64,000 nucleotides of DNA from an uncultured Ruminiclostridium sp. (GTDB lineage: Bacteria; Bacillota; Clostridia; Oscillospirales; Ruminococcaceae): assembly GCA_947630175.1 (NCBI GenBank), contig CANRGJ010000002.1, positions 124,001 to 188,000 on the forward strand, in the 5' to 3' direction. Below the pieces are notes generated by a model. It did no database searches and was not told the DNA's origin. It saw only the letters and a list, made by a program, of their open reading frames with translations. The position numbers and the translations under genes are program-made. Numbering within the stretch: the first letter of the stretch is position 1; every line of letters begins with the position of its first letter. Below, piece after piece: positions 1 to 8,157 of this stretch.

Positions 1-411
1 TTCAAGGCGTTCATCTCAAGAGGGAACGTGCTTGATATGGCGGTAGGTCTTATCATCGGCTCGGCTTTCACGGCGATAGTCAATTCTCTGGTAGGCGACC
101 TGCTGATGCCGCTGCTGGGCATTGTGACAGGCGGAATAAACTTTTCCGATATGAAATGGGTATTGCAGGAAGCGGTAATGGAGGGCGAAGAGATCTTAAC
201 TCCCGAAGTTGCTGTGAATTACGGCGCCTTTATCCAGTACATAATCAACTTCCTGCTTATTGCGGTTTCCGTGTTCCTGCTGGTAAAGGGCATAAATGCG
301 GTAAGAGCAAGAGCAGAGAGGAAAAAGAAGGAGGAAGAGGAGGCTGCTCCTCCCGATCCTCAGCTTGTTTTGCTTGAGGAGATAAGAGATCTGCTGAAGG
401 AAAAGAAATAA
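1..411 (+). CDS. mscL: Large-conductance mechanosensitive channel MscL, 5' end outside window
   Basis: The frame is open from base 1, and the first visible residues FKAFISRGNVLDMAVGLIIG are the conserved start of MscL's first membrane helix, so only a few N-terminal residues are missing. MscL is a homopentameric membrane pore that opens under membrane tension to release solutes during osmotic downshock. A second hydrophobic helix (about residues 75-95 of the visible part) and a charged C-terminal helix rich in Lys and Glu follow, the usual family layout and length. The identification is secure; the true start lies upstream of the window. Confidence 0.93.
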   Translation, partial: FKAFISRGNVLDMAVGLIIGSAFTAIVNSLVGDLLMPLLGIVTGGINFSDMKWVLQEAVMEGEEILTPEVAVNYGAFIQYIINFLLIAVSVFLLVKGINAVRARAERKKKEEEEAAPPDPQLVLLEEIRDLLKEKK

Positions 412-419
412 TAAAAATG

Positions 420-447
420 CAGGCGCTTTCCGAAGGGAGAGTGCCTG
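420..447 (+). terminator. Hairpin after mscL
   Basis: CAGGCGCTTTCC and the following GGGAGAGTGCCTG form an imperfect stem just after the mscL stop. The T-rich tail is weak, so termination may be partial. Confidence 0.4.
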
Positions 448-474
448 ATTTATCCCGTTTTACGGAGGTGAAAC

Positions 475-1347
475 ATGAACAGCGACTGGTCAAAATACAT
501 TCAGGGGATAAATACCCTTTACTGCTCACGCTCACTGCGTTTTTCGGATATGTTCAGAGAAAAATACCTCAACGCTTTCGGCATTGAAAACAAGGGGAGA
601 TTTCTTGAAACAGGCTGCGGTCCCGGAGCACTGGCGGAGGCTTTGCACCGCTGGTACCCTGCCGCCGAGATAACAGGTGTTGACAGGGACGAGGCGTTTA
701 TTGAATTTGCTAAAAGGAAAGCGCCCGAAATAAGGTTTCAAGTGGAAGATGCGACGGCGCTTTCCTTTCCCGACGACAGCTTTGACGTGACTATCTCCAA
801 CACGGTGGCGGAGCATATCGAGCCGTCAAAATTTTACGGTGAGCAGTACAGAGTACTGAAAAAAGGAGGCGTTTGCCTTGTGCTTTCCTCAAGGCGGGGG
901 ATAAAGATAAATGCGCCCTGCGTGGAGGAATTGTCGGACTTTGAGCTGGAAATATGGGAAAGGGCAAGTCTGCGCCGTGAGGAATACAACAAAAAAGCAG
1001 GCGTTTGTCTTTATCCCATGAATGAGAGGGAGATACCGCTTTGTATGGAGAAATACGGCTTTCACCACGTTTCTACCGAATATATCACCGTAAATCTCAC
1101 GCCTGACGAGCCTTTTTATTCAAGAGAAACGGCGCAGGCTATGATAAATTCGGACAGGGAGTGCGATCTGGAGGGGGCGGATACGTTGAGAGAAATTGCC
1201 GCCGATATTGTGAGCGAAAAGGAAACAGCCGAGCTGAAACGGCTGATAAATCAGAGGTATGATAAGCGTTTACAACTTTACGACAGCGGGATCAAGCAGT
1301 GGGATACGGATATTCTTATGATAATGATAGTTAAAGGTGTAAAATAA
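475..1347 (+). CDS. Class I SAM-dependent methyltransferase
   Basis: This 290-residue soluble protein has the Rossmann-type methyltransferase core. The SAM-binding loop is FLETGCGPGALAEAL (about residues 43-57), followed by the acidic GVDRDEAFIEFA strand end, the VEDATALSFPDDSFD segment and the ISNTVAEHIEP motif IV region. This order is typical of Methyltransf_11/25 small-molecule enzymes; the substrate cannot be read. The start is set by a strong GGAGGTG ribosome site seven bases before the ATG. It stands alone between mscL and a convergent acetyltransferase. Confidence 0.82.
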   Translation: MNSDWSKYIQGINTLYCSRSLRFSDMFREKYLNAFGIENKGRFLETGCGPGALAEALHRWYPAAEITGVDRDEAFIEFAKRKAPEIRFQVEDATALSFPDDSFDVTISNTVAEHIEPSKFYGEQYRVLKKGGVCLVLSSRRGIKINAPCVEELSDFELEIWERASLRREEYNKKAGVCLYPMNEREIPLCMEKYGFHHVSTEYITVNLTPDEPFYSRETAQAMINSDRECDLEGADTLREIAADIVSEKETAELKRLINQRYDKRLQLYDSGIKQWDTDILMIMIVKGVK

Positions 1348-1385
1348 AAAACAGGGGCGTATAAGGTCGCCCTGCATAAAACAGC

Positions 1386-1414
1386 AAAAGCAGACGGAAA
1401 CCGTCTGCTTTTTT
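1386..1414. terminator. Bidirectional intrinsic terminator
   Basis: AAAGCAGACGG and CCGTCTGCTTTTTT form a perfect stem with A and T runs on either side. It serves the methyltransferase (+) and the convergent acetyltransferase (-). An almost identical hairpin stem (AAAGCAGACG/CGTCTGCTTTTTT) recurs at 62091-62117. Confidence 0.85.
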
Positions 1415-1424
1415 GTATCAGTAT

Positions 1425-1925
1425 TTACAGCTCCCGCTGTGCTACGATAACGGTATAGTTATCCGTATCGTAAGTAACGCCCGTTTCCGCAAACCCGTTC
1501 TTGTGCCAGAAATGCTCTGCCTGGGGATTGCCTTTGACCCAGCCCAGTCTTACAGCCGAAAGCCCGTATTCTTTCAAATATGCGCACAGCTCGTGAATGA
1601 TTTCGCTTCCGACCCCTTTGTTCTGAACGGAAATATCTGTCATAAAGAAACCGATAAATGCCGTTTTTTCATTGGGAAATTTATTTATAAGATCCATTAC
1701 GGCGATAAGCTTATCCTTGTCATAATAACCTATGTAGTATTTATCGGAATGATCCTTATTCGGCGGCAACACTTTCATATCGTCGGCTATGCTCTGTTCG
1801 GTGACGAACGGAGGGCAATGTTTATAATACAGGGCATTATTCCTGCACAGGGCGTATATTTCCGCAATATCTTTTTCTGTCATACACCGCACAAAGTAAC
1901 GATTTGAAAAAAGTGAAACGTCCAT
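1425..1925 (-). CDS. GNAT-family N-acetyltransferase
   Basis: The 166-residue protein has the GNAT fold signature. It contains a central FIGFFMTDISVQNKGVGSEIIHEL stretch whose Q-N-K-G-V-G corresponds to the acetyl-CoA pyrophosphate-binding loop (R/Q-x-x-G-x-G/A), followed by the VRLGWVKGNPQAEHFWHKNGF motif B. It would transfer acetyl from acetyl-CoA to an amine; the acceptor is unknown. AAGGTGGG precedes the ATG. It is monocistronic and convergent with the methyltransferase. Confidence 0.8.
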   Translation of the reverse strand: MDVSLFSNRYFVRCMTEKDIAEIYALCRNNALYYKHCPPFVTEQSIADDMKVLPPNKDHSDKYYIGYYDKDKLIAVMDLINKFPNEKTAFIGFFMTDISVQNKGVGSEIIHELCAYLKEYGLSAVRLGWVKGNPQAEHFWHKNGFAETGVTYDTDNYTVIVAQREL

Positions 1926-1980
1926 TGTATGCCCACCTTTAAATTTATCGAATTGACTGCCGTATCTGTAAGTACCGTTT

Positions 1981-3819
1981 TTATTTTACCGACATCGTTC
2001 TCATAGAATTAAGCACAGCCAGCACGCAAACGCCTACGTCGGCGAATACCGCCTCCCACATATTTGCAACGCCTAATGCGCCTAAAACCATTACCGCCAG
2101 CTTTACCGCAAGGGCGAAGATTATGTTCTGCCAGACTATGCGCATCGTCTTTCTTGATATCTTCAAGGCGGCGGCTATCTTTGAGGGCTTGTCGTCCATA
2201 AGCACTATGTCGGCCGCCTCTATCGCCGCGTCTGAGCCCATGGCGCCCATAGCTATGCCTACGTCTGCTCTTGAAAGAACGGGAGCGTCGTTTATGCCGT
2301 CACCAACGAATACCAAAGTGCCGTTGCTTTTTTCGGCTAAAAGCGTTTCCACCCTCTCCACCTTTTCGGCGGGGAGCAGCTTTGTGTACACCTTATCCAG
2401 CTTCAGCTCGTTGGCGACAGCTTCGCCTGCCGCTTTTTCATCGCCTGTGAGCATTACGGTATTCTTTATTCCCGCAGATTTAAGGTCTTGTATCGCCTTG
2501 GCGCTGTCCTCCTTTATCCTGTCGGAAATAAGGAGGTGTCCCATATATTTCCCATTAACGGCAACGTGGACGGCAGTGCCTTTTGTTTCTTCGCAGTATT
2601 CAATGTTTGCTTCTTTCATCAGCTTGTCGTTGCCTGCGAAAACCTGCTTTCCGTCTATCAGGGCAAATACTCCTCTGCCTGCAAGCTCTTTGACATCGCT
2701 TATCCTTTCCTGTGGTATCGGCTTGCCGTAGGCGTCCTTTACCGAACGGGCTATGGGGTGGTCGGAGTAGCTTTCCGCCAGCGCCGCATATTCGATAAGC
2801 TCCTTTTCATCGCAGTTTACAGGATATATCGCCGTTACGTCAAACACGCCCTTGGTGAGAGTTCCTGTTTTGTCGAACACCACCGTTTCCGCTTTGGAAA
2901 GGGCTTCAAGGTAGTTCCCGCCCTTGACGAGAACGCCTTGCCGTGAGGCTCCGCCTATTCCACCGAAAAAGCTGAGAGGAACGGAGATGACAAGGGCGCA
3001 GGGGCAGGAGATAACGAGGAAGATAAGCGCGCGCTCTATCCATTCGCTCCAGGAAAGTCCCAGCAAAAGAGGGGGCAGGATAGCCAGCAGGACTGCTCCC
3101 AAAACGACGCAGGGGGTGTAATACTTGGCAAATTTTGTGATGAAATTTTCCGTTCTCGCTTTTTTGGCGGAGGAATTTTCCACAAGCTCAAGAATTTTTG
3201 AAACGGTGGACTGACCGAATTCTTTTGTTACCTTTATTTCAAGTAGTCCTTCCATATTGACGCAGCCGCTTATAACCTCGTCCCCCTCGCAGACCGTTCT
3301 GGGAAGAGATTCGCCTGTCAGGGCGGCGGTGTTCAGAGAGGAAGTCCCGCTTTCCACAATGCCGTCAAGGGGTATCTTTTCCCCGGGCTTTACTACGATT
3401 ATGTCATCGATATGCACCTCGTCAGGCTCCACCTGGACAAGCTCGCCGTCACGCCTTACGTTGGCGTAATCAGGGCAGATGTCCATAAGCTGAGTTATAG
3501 AACGGCGGGATCTTCCCACGGCGTAGCTCTGGAATAGCTCTCCCACCTGATAAAACAGCATTACGAAAACGCCCTCGGGATATTCTCCCAGAACGAAGGC
3601 TCCTATCGTGGCGATTGACATAAGAAAATTCTCGTCAAATATCTGACCGTGAGCGATATTCCTGATCGCTTTCCACAAAACGTCCCAGCCTATCAGCAGA
3701 TATGGTACGAGAAACGCCGCTAATTTCCACCAGTGCTCAAGGGGCAGGAGATACGCTGTGACCAGCAGAACGCCGCTTAAAATTATGCGGACAAGGGTCA
3801 TCTTTTGTCTTTTAGTCAT
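1981..3819 (-). CDS. Zn/Cd/Pb-type P1B-ATPase lacking an N-terminal HMA domain
   Basis: This is a heavy-metal efflux pump of 612 residues. Visible motifs are the TGES actuator loop (about 169-172), the transmembrane metal site SCPC (271-274), the phosphorylated DKTGT (Asp316), the P1B-specific HP pair (354-355), the GDGINDAP hinge (about 505) and a last membrane segment with the acidic DVGVCV. SCPC plus that final Asp is the P1B-2 signature for divalent zinc, cadmium or lead. The usual N-terminal metal-binding HMA domain is missing and is encoded as the separate protein just upstream, whose stop overlaps this ATG by four bases, implying translational coupling. An SmtB-type repressor heads the operon. 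Confidence 0.92.
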   Translation of the reverse strand: MTKRQKMTLVRIILSGVLLVTAYLLPLEHWWKLAAFLVPYLLIGWDVLWKAIRNIAHGQIFDENFLMSIATIGAFVLGEYPEGVFVMLFYQVGELFQSYAVGRSRRSITQLMDICPDYANVRRDGELVQVEPDEVHIDDIIVVKPGEKIPLDGIVESGTSSLNTAALTGESLPRTVCEGDEVISGCVNMEGLLEIKVTKEFGQSTVSKILELVENSSAKKARTENFITKFAKYYTPCVVLGAVLLAILPPLLLGLSWSEWIERALIFLVISCPCALVISVPLSFFGGIGGASRQGVLVKGGNYLEALSKAETVVFDKTGTLTKGVFDVTAIYPVNCDEKELIEYAALAESYSDHPIARSVKDAYGKPIPQERISDVKELAGRGVFALIDGKQVFAGNDKLMKEANIEYCEETKGTAVHVAVNGKYMGHLLISDRIKEDSAKAIQDLKSAGIKNTVMLTGDEKAAGEAVANELKLDKVYTKLLPAEKVERVETLLAEKSNGTLVFVGDGINDAPVLSRADVGIAMGAMGSDAAIEAADIVLMDDKPSKIAAALKISRKTMRIVWQNIIFALAVKLAVMVLGALGVANMWEAVFADVGVCVLAVLNSMRTMSVK

Positions 3820-4031
3820 ACCAGTATCTCGCAGTCAGGCTCAATTTTTTTGCATATCTTTGCGGCTTGCTTTACCATTTCATCAAAGCGGTCGTCGGGG
3901 GCGTTTATCGTGATTTTCTGGGTCATAAAATTAACTGTGGCGTCAACGCCCTCCAGCTTGTTTATGGCACATTCCATTTTTGCGGCGCAGTTTGCGCAGT
4001 CAAGGTCTTTCAGCTTGTAGGTCTTTTTCAT
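3816..4031 (-). CDS. Free-standing heavy-metal-associated (HMA) domain protein
   Basis: The 71-residue protein is a single ferredoxin-like HMA domain with the metal-binding CxxC in LDCANCAAKME (residues 14-17). It most likely acts as the metallochaperone or detached regulatory domain of the P-type ATPase encoded immediately downstream (four-base ATGA overlap), which has no HMA domain of its own. The Asp before CxxC (DCANC) is characteristic of zinc/cadmium rather than copper HMA domains. The AAAGGAG ribosome site is clear. Identification is firm; the partnership is inferred from gene order. Confidence 0.9.
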   Translation of the reverse strand: MKKTYKLKDLDCANCAAKMECAINKLEGVDATVNFMTQKITINAPDDRFDEMVKQAAKICKKIEPDCEILV

Positions 4032-4053
4032 AATTTTTCTCCTTTGTAATGTA

Positions 4054-4398
4054 TTATTCTTCGATATGTTCCATTCCCTGTCCGATTATCTTGTAAACGT
4101 GATCGTCGGAAAGGGAGTAAAATATCAGCTTGCCCTCCTTGCGGGCTTTTACCAGCTTGTTCACTTTTAAAACTCTGAGCTGGTGCGACGCCGCCGTCTG
4201 GGTTATTCCCAACAGGAGAGCGATGTCGTTCACGCAAAGCTCCGACTCGAACAGGGCGTAAAGTATCTTTATCCTTGTGGAGTCGCCGAACACTTTGAAA
4301 AGCTCCGCAAGATCGTACAGCATTTCGTCCGCAGGCATTTGTTCAAGCACGGTCTTTATGGTGCTGTCCTGCGCGCGGAGATATTCGTTTTCAGCCAT
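4054..4398 (-). CDS. ArsR/SmtB-family metal-responsive repressor (alpha5 zinc-site type)
   Basis: This is a winged-helix ArsR/SmtB regulator. The recognition region is VNDIALLLGITQTAASHQLRVL. The C-terminal helix carries D-x-H-x10-H-x2-E (in DDHVYKIIGQGMEHIEE), the alpha5 metal site of SmtB/CzrA-type zinc sensors with Glu in place of the last His. The alpha3 ELCVCD motif of CadC is degraded to ELCVND, so cadmium/lead sensing through alpha3 is unlikely. I chose the start MAENEY because AAAGGA lies nine bases upstream; the earlier in-frame ATG has no ribosome site. It should repress the HMA/ATPase genes and itself through the operator at 4421-4440. Confidence 0.9.
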   Translation of the reverse strand: MAENEYLRAQDSTIKTVLEQMPADEMLYDLAELFKVFGDSTRIKILYALFESELCVNDIALLLGITQTAASHQLRVLKVNKLVKARKEGKLIFYSLSDDHVYKIIGQGMEHIEE

Positions 4399-4420
4399 AT
4401 CTGTTCGTCCTTTCATAAAA

Positions 4421-4469
4421 ACATATGTTTATTTGTTCATATATTAACATATAATATTCCGTTTGTCAA
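4421..4469 (-). promoter_or_regulatory. Promoter and SmtB-type operator of the zinc efflux operon
   Basis: On the minus strand TTGACA (4464-4469) and TAATAT (4441-4446) are 17 bp apart. Directly downstream, 4421-4440 reads ATGAACAAATAAACATATGT, an imperfect palindrome resembling the ATATGAACA-N-TGTTCATAT operators of SmtB/CzrA repressors. Its place at the transcription start fits metal-relieved repression. Confidence 0.75.
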
Positions 4470-4564
4470 TAGGGTTATGGGAAATTTTTTTGAGATTATC
4501 GGAGAAAATTTGTAAAGGGGCTTTTACAACGGGTTTATGGGAAAATATTTTTTAAAAAGCAAAC

Positions 4565-4592
4565 AGCCCTCTGTCTTTAAATACAGAGGGCT
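4565..4592 (-). terminator. Intrinsic terminator of the SASP gene
   Basis: AGCCCTCTGT and ACAGAGGGCT form a 10-bp perfect stem, followed on the minus strand by a T-rich run. Confidence 0.8.
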
Positions 4593-4613
4593 GCTTCTTA
4601 CAGCGCAAAGATG

Positions 4614-4802
4614 TTACTTATTGCTGTTCTCGTAAGATTCGATCATCTTCTTGACCATCTGACCACCGACAGAACCAACCTGTCTTGCGGTAAGATCGCC
4701 GTTGTAGCCGTCCTTCAGAGGCACGCCTACTTCATTGGCAGCCTGCATCTTGATAGAGTTCAGAGCAGGATTGTTTCTGTTGCCGTTCTTATTGTTAGCC
4801 AT
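4614..4802 (-). CDS. Small acid-soluble spore protein, alpha/beta type
   Basis: The 62-residue protein has the alpha/beta SASP signature: an N-terminal ALNSIKMQAANEVGV block and the GYNGDLTARQVGSVGGQMVKKMI block. These proteins coat spore DNA and protect it from UV and heat, then supply amino acids after cleavage by the Gpr protease at germination. The usual Gpr site region (E-[IV]-[AG]) is represented by NEVGV. The family is well conserved and the match is clear. I could not identify a convincing sigma-G promoter. With spoIVB it indicates a sporulating organism. Confidence 0.93.
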   Translation of the reverse strand: MANNKNGNRNNPALNSIKMQAANEVGVPLKDGYNGDLTARQVGSVGGQMVKKMIESYENSNK

Positions 4803-4957
4803 CTTATTATTCCTCCGTTTAAAATAAATGGATCGTTATATCCTGAAGGGTATTGGCAAGAGCTTTTGCCCTTGCGTTAATATTATATCTCCCGCAAAAT
4901 CCAATATGTGAGGAAATTTTTTCATCGGACGGCAAAAATCGTAAAATCGTTTTTGCA

Positions 4958-4986
4958 TTGATTATCATTATATTTTGTGTTATAAT
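4958..4986 (+). promoter_or_regulatory. Sigma-A promoter of the GH59-like gene
   Basis: TTGATT and TATAAT are separated by 17 bp; a GAGGAGGTGG ribosome site and a TTG start follow at 5029. Confidence 0.75.
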
Positions 4987-5028
4987 TTATTAAATATTAT
5001 GATTTTAACGATTTGAGGAGGTGGAATT

Positions 5029-7368
5029 TTGAAAGTCCGTATTACAAAAACGCCTGATTCAAAAAATTACAGAGGAATGGGAGTAATAAGCGGGAACGGC
5101 TCTTCACGGCTGCTTTTAGATTATAAATACGAATGTCCTCAAAAATACGATGAGATAATGAATTTGATTTTTGCGCCTGATGAAAGAGGCTTGGGGGTCG
5201 TTCATCTGAAAATCGAAATGGGCTCGGATATAAATTCCTCCTCGGGAACAGAGCCGTGCGTAAAAAGATACGCCGACGAAAAGGCGGACGTGTCAAGAGG
5301 GGCGGGATTTGTCATTGCCGCGGACGCAAAGAAAATAAATCCTGAGCTTACTCTGGATATGCTTTACTGGAGCGAGCCTGCGTGGGTCACAGGGTCGCAC
5401 GACGTTTACGCCGCAAGATACGAATGGTATATGGAAAATCTTACGGCGGCGTATGAAAAATATGGGCTGAAGTTTGATTTTGTCAGCGTGAACCGCAACG
5501 AGCGTGAGGTTGAGGCGGAATGGATAAAGTATTTCGCAAAAAGGCTGAGAAGTGAAAAGGGGCGTCCCTACGATTTTTCTAAAATAAAAATAGTCGCCGC
5601 TGACGAGGAGAACGCCTGGCATATCGGTGAAAAAATGATGGCGGACGAGGAGCTGAGAAACGCTGTTGACGTTATCGGCTCGCATTACACAAGTCACGCC
5701 ACAAAGGATATAATCACGCTTTCAAGGGAATACGGAAAGGAGATATGGTTTTCCGAGGGAAGCCCGCCTATGACTTTTGCAAAGGGAGCAAACCGCTTTG
5801 ACGGCAGCGGTCTGACGGGGATAAACGGAGTGCTTGACGTAGCCTGCCGAATCGCCGCAATGTACCCCTGTGGGCAGATGACGATGTATGAATTTCAGCC
5901 TGCTGTCGCCGCTTATTATGACGGGGTCACCTACTGCCACAAGCAGCTTATTGACGCCTGTCAGCCCTGGTGCGGATATTATGAGATAGACAGCGGGTAT
6001 TATATGGCTTTGCACCTGTCGGGATTTTTCAGAAAAGGGTGGAAATTCTGCGATACCGCCTGCTTTTGCGACGGGGAAAAGGGCGGCGACGGTCACGCTC
6101 TTGTAAACGTAAGGCACGCCGCTATGACTGCTTATGACGATAAAACCGGAGATTACAGCGTGTTTATCGTAAATCCCACGGATAAAGAAATAAAGTATGA
6201 ATTTCAAGTTGAGGGAATGAAAAATTCCCCGCTGAATTTGTGGGAAACAAGGGGAAACAGCGAGGGAGCGTTTGATGAAAATTATTTCAGGAAGATATGC
6301 ACGGTTGCGCCTGTAAACGGAAAATTTTTAGTCAGCGCAAAGCCTTATTCCCTGCTGACGGTTTCTACCTTGGATACTCAAAGACCCGCGTTTGAAAAGC
6401 AGGCTTCAAAGATACTTCCACTGCCGTACGACGAGGACTTTTCATACAGCAAAAAATATCTCAGGGAAAGAGGAAACGCCCCGCGCTACACCGCCGACCA
6501 AGGGGGAGCGTTCGAGGTGAGAAATATCGGCGGGAAAAATCTGCTTATGCAGGTGATAGTGCCTGAGACAAAGGCGGAGGAGTGGGGATATACACCCCTT
6601 CCCACCACCAGCCTTGGGGACGACCGCTGGTATAACTATGAGGTCTTGGCAAAGGTGATTTTTGCAAAAAGCGCTGCTCCCGATGAAAATTTTGCGGGGA
6701 TAGGGCTGAGGTACAGCCTTGCGTCAGTTGGTACAAGCGGTTATTCCCTGCTGATTTTTCAAAGCGGAAAATGGCTGTTAAGGCGAAACGACGAAGTGAT
6801 CTGCCAGGGGAAATACGCTTTCAGGGGGCTTTCTCCAAGGCTGAGGATAAGGGCTGAAAATAACGAGGTCAGCGCTTACGTAAACGATAAAAAAATCATT
6901 TCATACGCCGAGGGCGGAGCAGGGATAAGCGCAGGGAGAGCCGCGCTTTACAGCTCCTATGATCAGAATTGCTTTGAATATATTCATATCGCTCCCGTTG
7001 GGAAAGCGCCTTATATTATGAGAGCCGACGACACGGACGAGTGCTTTTCCTACGGCGGGGAGTGGAAGAGAGAATTTATGAGCAGCTTTAAAAATTACAA
7101 GCGGACTGTTTCATCAACCGTTAATGGAGAATTTACGCTTGAATTTCAGGGTATCGGCTGCGGCGTTTTTGGTGAGAATAAGGAAAGCTGCAAGGTATGC
7201 GTCAGCGTAGACGGCGGTGAGGAAAAAGAAATGCTCCTGCCAAAAAGCGGGAGCAGAGAGATATTCTATTCCGTTTACGGGTTGAAAGAGGGAAAGCATT
7301 CGGTGAAAATGCGGGTGGTTGAGGGGGAGCTTTTTCTGGACGGAGCGCAGGTAAATACCACAAAATAA
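5029..7368 (+). CDS. GH59-like glycoside hydrolase (galactocerebrosidase family)
   Basis: The 779-residue protein aligns by eye with GALC-type GH59 enzymes: GMGVISGNGSSRLLLDY near the N-terminus, then LKIEMGSDINSSSGTEP, and DVIGSHY in the barrel. The predicted acid/base is Glu158 (VNRNE, where GALC has a WNE motif) and the nucleophile Glu243 (IWFSEGS). GH59 enzymes release galactose from beta-galactosides such as galactolipids. A C-terminal jelly-roll/lectin-like region (about 490-680) and a final beta-rich module follow. There is no signal peptide, so it should be cytosolic, unusual for a hydrolase of this kind. The start is TTG, fixed by an excellent ribosome site. The exact substrate is unknown. 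Confidence 0.75.
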   Translation: MKVRITKTPDSKNYRGMGVISGNGSSRLLLDYKYECPQKYDEIMNLIFAPDERGLGVVHLKIEMGSDINSSSGTEPCVKRYADEKADVSRGAGFVIAADAKKINPELTLDMLYWSEPAWVTGSHDVYAARYEWYMENLTAAYEKYGLKFDFVSVNRNEREVEAEWIKYFAKRLRSEKGRPYDFSKIKIVAADEENAWHIGEKMMADEELRNAVDVIGSHYTSHATKDIITLSREYGKEIWFSEGSPPMTFAKGANRFDGSGLTGINGVLDVACRIAAMYPCGQMTMYEFQPAVAAYYDGVTYCHKQLIDACQPWCGYYEIDSGYYMALHLSGFFRKGWKFCDTACFCDGEKGGDGHALVNVRHAAMTAYDDKTGDYSVFIVNPTDKEIKYEFQVEGMKNSPLNLWETRGNSEGAFDENYFRKICTVAPVNGKFLVSAKPYSLLTVSTLDTQRPAFEKQASKILPLPYDEDFSYSKKYLRERGNAPRYTADQGGAFEVRNIGGKNLLMQVIVPETKAEEWGYTPLPTTSLGDDRWYNYEVLAKVIFAKSAAPDENFAGIGLRYSLASVGTSGYSLLIFQSGKWLLRRNDEVICQGKYAFRGLSPRLRIRAENNEVSAYVNDKKIISYAEGGAGISAGRAALYSSYDQNCFEYIHIAPVGKAPYIMRADDTDECFSYGGEWKREFMSSFKNYKRTVSSTVNGEFTLEFQGIGCGVFGENKESCKVCVSVDGGEEKEMLLPKSGSREIFYSVYGLKEGKHSVKMRVVEGELFLDGAQVNTTK

Positions 7369-7380
7369 AAAAGCTGAATG

Positions 7381-7551
7381 GAGTTTGTCGACATAGTCGA
7401 CAAACTCTATGAGGGAACCCCTTACGGGTTCCCTCATAAGCTCCCTCCTGCATCGGCTCCGCTACGCTCACGGAACTGTAAATATGCTTAGCATATTTAC
7501 AGTTCACTGCGCCGATAAAAGAATAAAATTCGAGGCAAAGCCCCGAATTTT
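7381..7551. repeat. Cluster of four intergenic hairpins (repeat family 1, copy 1)
   Basis: Between 7368 and 7594 there is no gene. Perfect or near-perfect hairpins occupy 7381-7407 (GAGTTTGTCGAC arms), 7409-7437 (GAGGGAACCC arms), 7474-7504 (AACTGTAAATATGC arms) and 7525-7551 (AAAATTCG arms). A further pair ATCGGC/GCCGAT (7452-7457 with 7511-7516) encloses the third. A diverged copy of the first half lies at 26667-26735. Confidence 0.7.
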
Positions 7552-7593
7552 ATAATATTATTAAAGTTAAATACGGCTGAAAATCAGAACGCG

Positions 7594-8049
7594 TCAATCG
7601 ACGAAAGCGCCTGACATTCCAAGTCCTGCGCCTGTTGCCACAATGCTGAACATAAATATCATTATCAATATAACAACGCCTAACGCTATCGCCTCAAAGA
7701 TAAGCATAGCGCGGCAGTAATTCTTTTTGGCAAGGGGAACGTCGTTGCTGAAGCCCCAGACGAACAGCAGGATTATGCTGATTATGCCCAGACACTGGGT
7801 GAGGAGTATAGTTCCCACCCACTGTCCCAGAGTCATAGGCGGGTCGGCGGGAGCGACATATGTGGGCTGACGGTAGGGCTGGGAATACTGATTATATTGC
7901 TGATTTGAGTATTGGCTCTGCTGGCTGTACTGAGTGGGAGGGGTCTGCTGAGGCTGAGGGGCGGGCTGCTCTATGTACTGGGTGCCGCAGCGGGTGCAGA
8001 ACTTAAAGCTGTCGTCAAACACATTTCCGCAATTCTGACAGGTTTTCAT
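7594..8049 (-). CDS. Zinc-ribbon membrane protein
   Basis: This 151-residue protein begins with a zinc ribbon (Cys4, Cys7, Cys18, Cys21). A Gln/Tyr/Pro-rich low-complexity linker (about 28-72) and two hydrophobic helices (about 78-105 and 115-140) follow. The domain order resembles many Firmicutes zinc-ribbon/DUF4234-like membrane proteins of unknown role. The Cys-rich head would face the cytoplasm if no signal peptide is used. Its TAGGAGAG ribosome site is good and it is monocistronic. No function can be assigned. Confidence 0.75.
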   Translation of the reverse strand: MKTCQNCGNVFDDSFKFCTRCGTQYIEQPAPQPQQTPPTQYSQQSQYSNQQYNQYSQPYRQPTYVAPADPPMTLGQWVGTILLTQCLGIISIILLFVWGFSNDVPLAKKNYCRAMLIFEAIALGVVILIMIFMFSIVATGAGLGMSGAFVD

Positions 8050-8157
8050 AATTACTCTCCTAAAAAATATATTGTGAGATCTTCACCTTTTTTATAGTAT
8101 CACAAATTCCCTTTTCTGTCAAGGAGGATTTATTTACCTTTTGCTTTCGGAGGAAAA

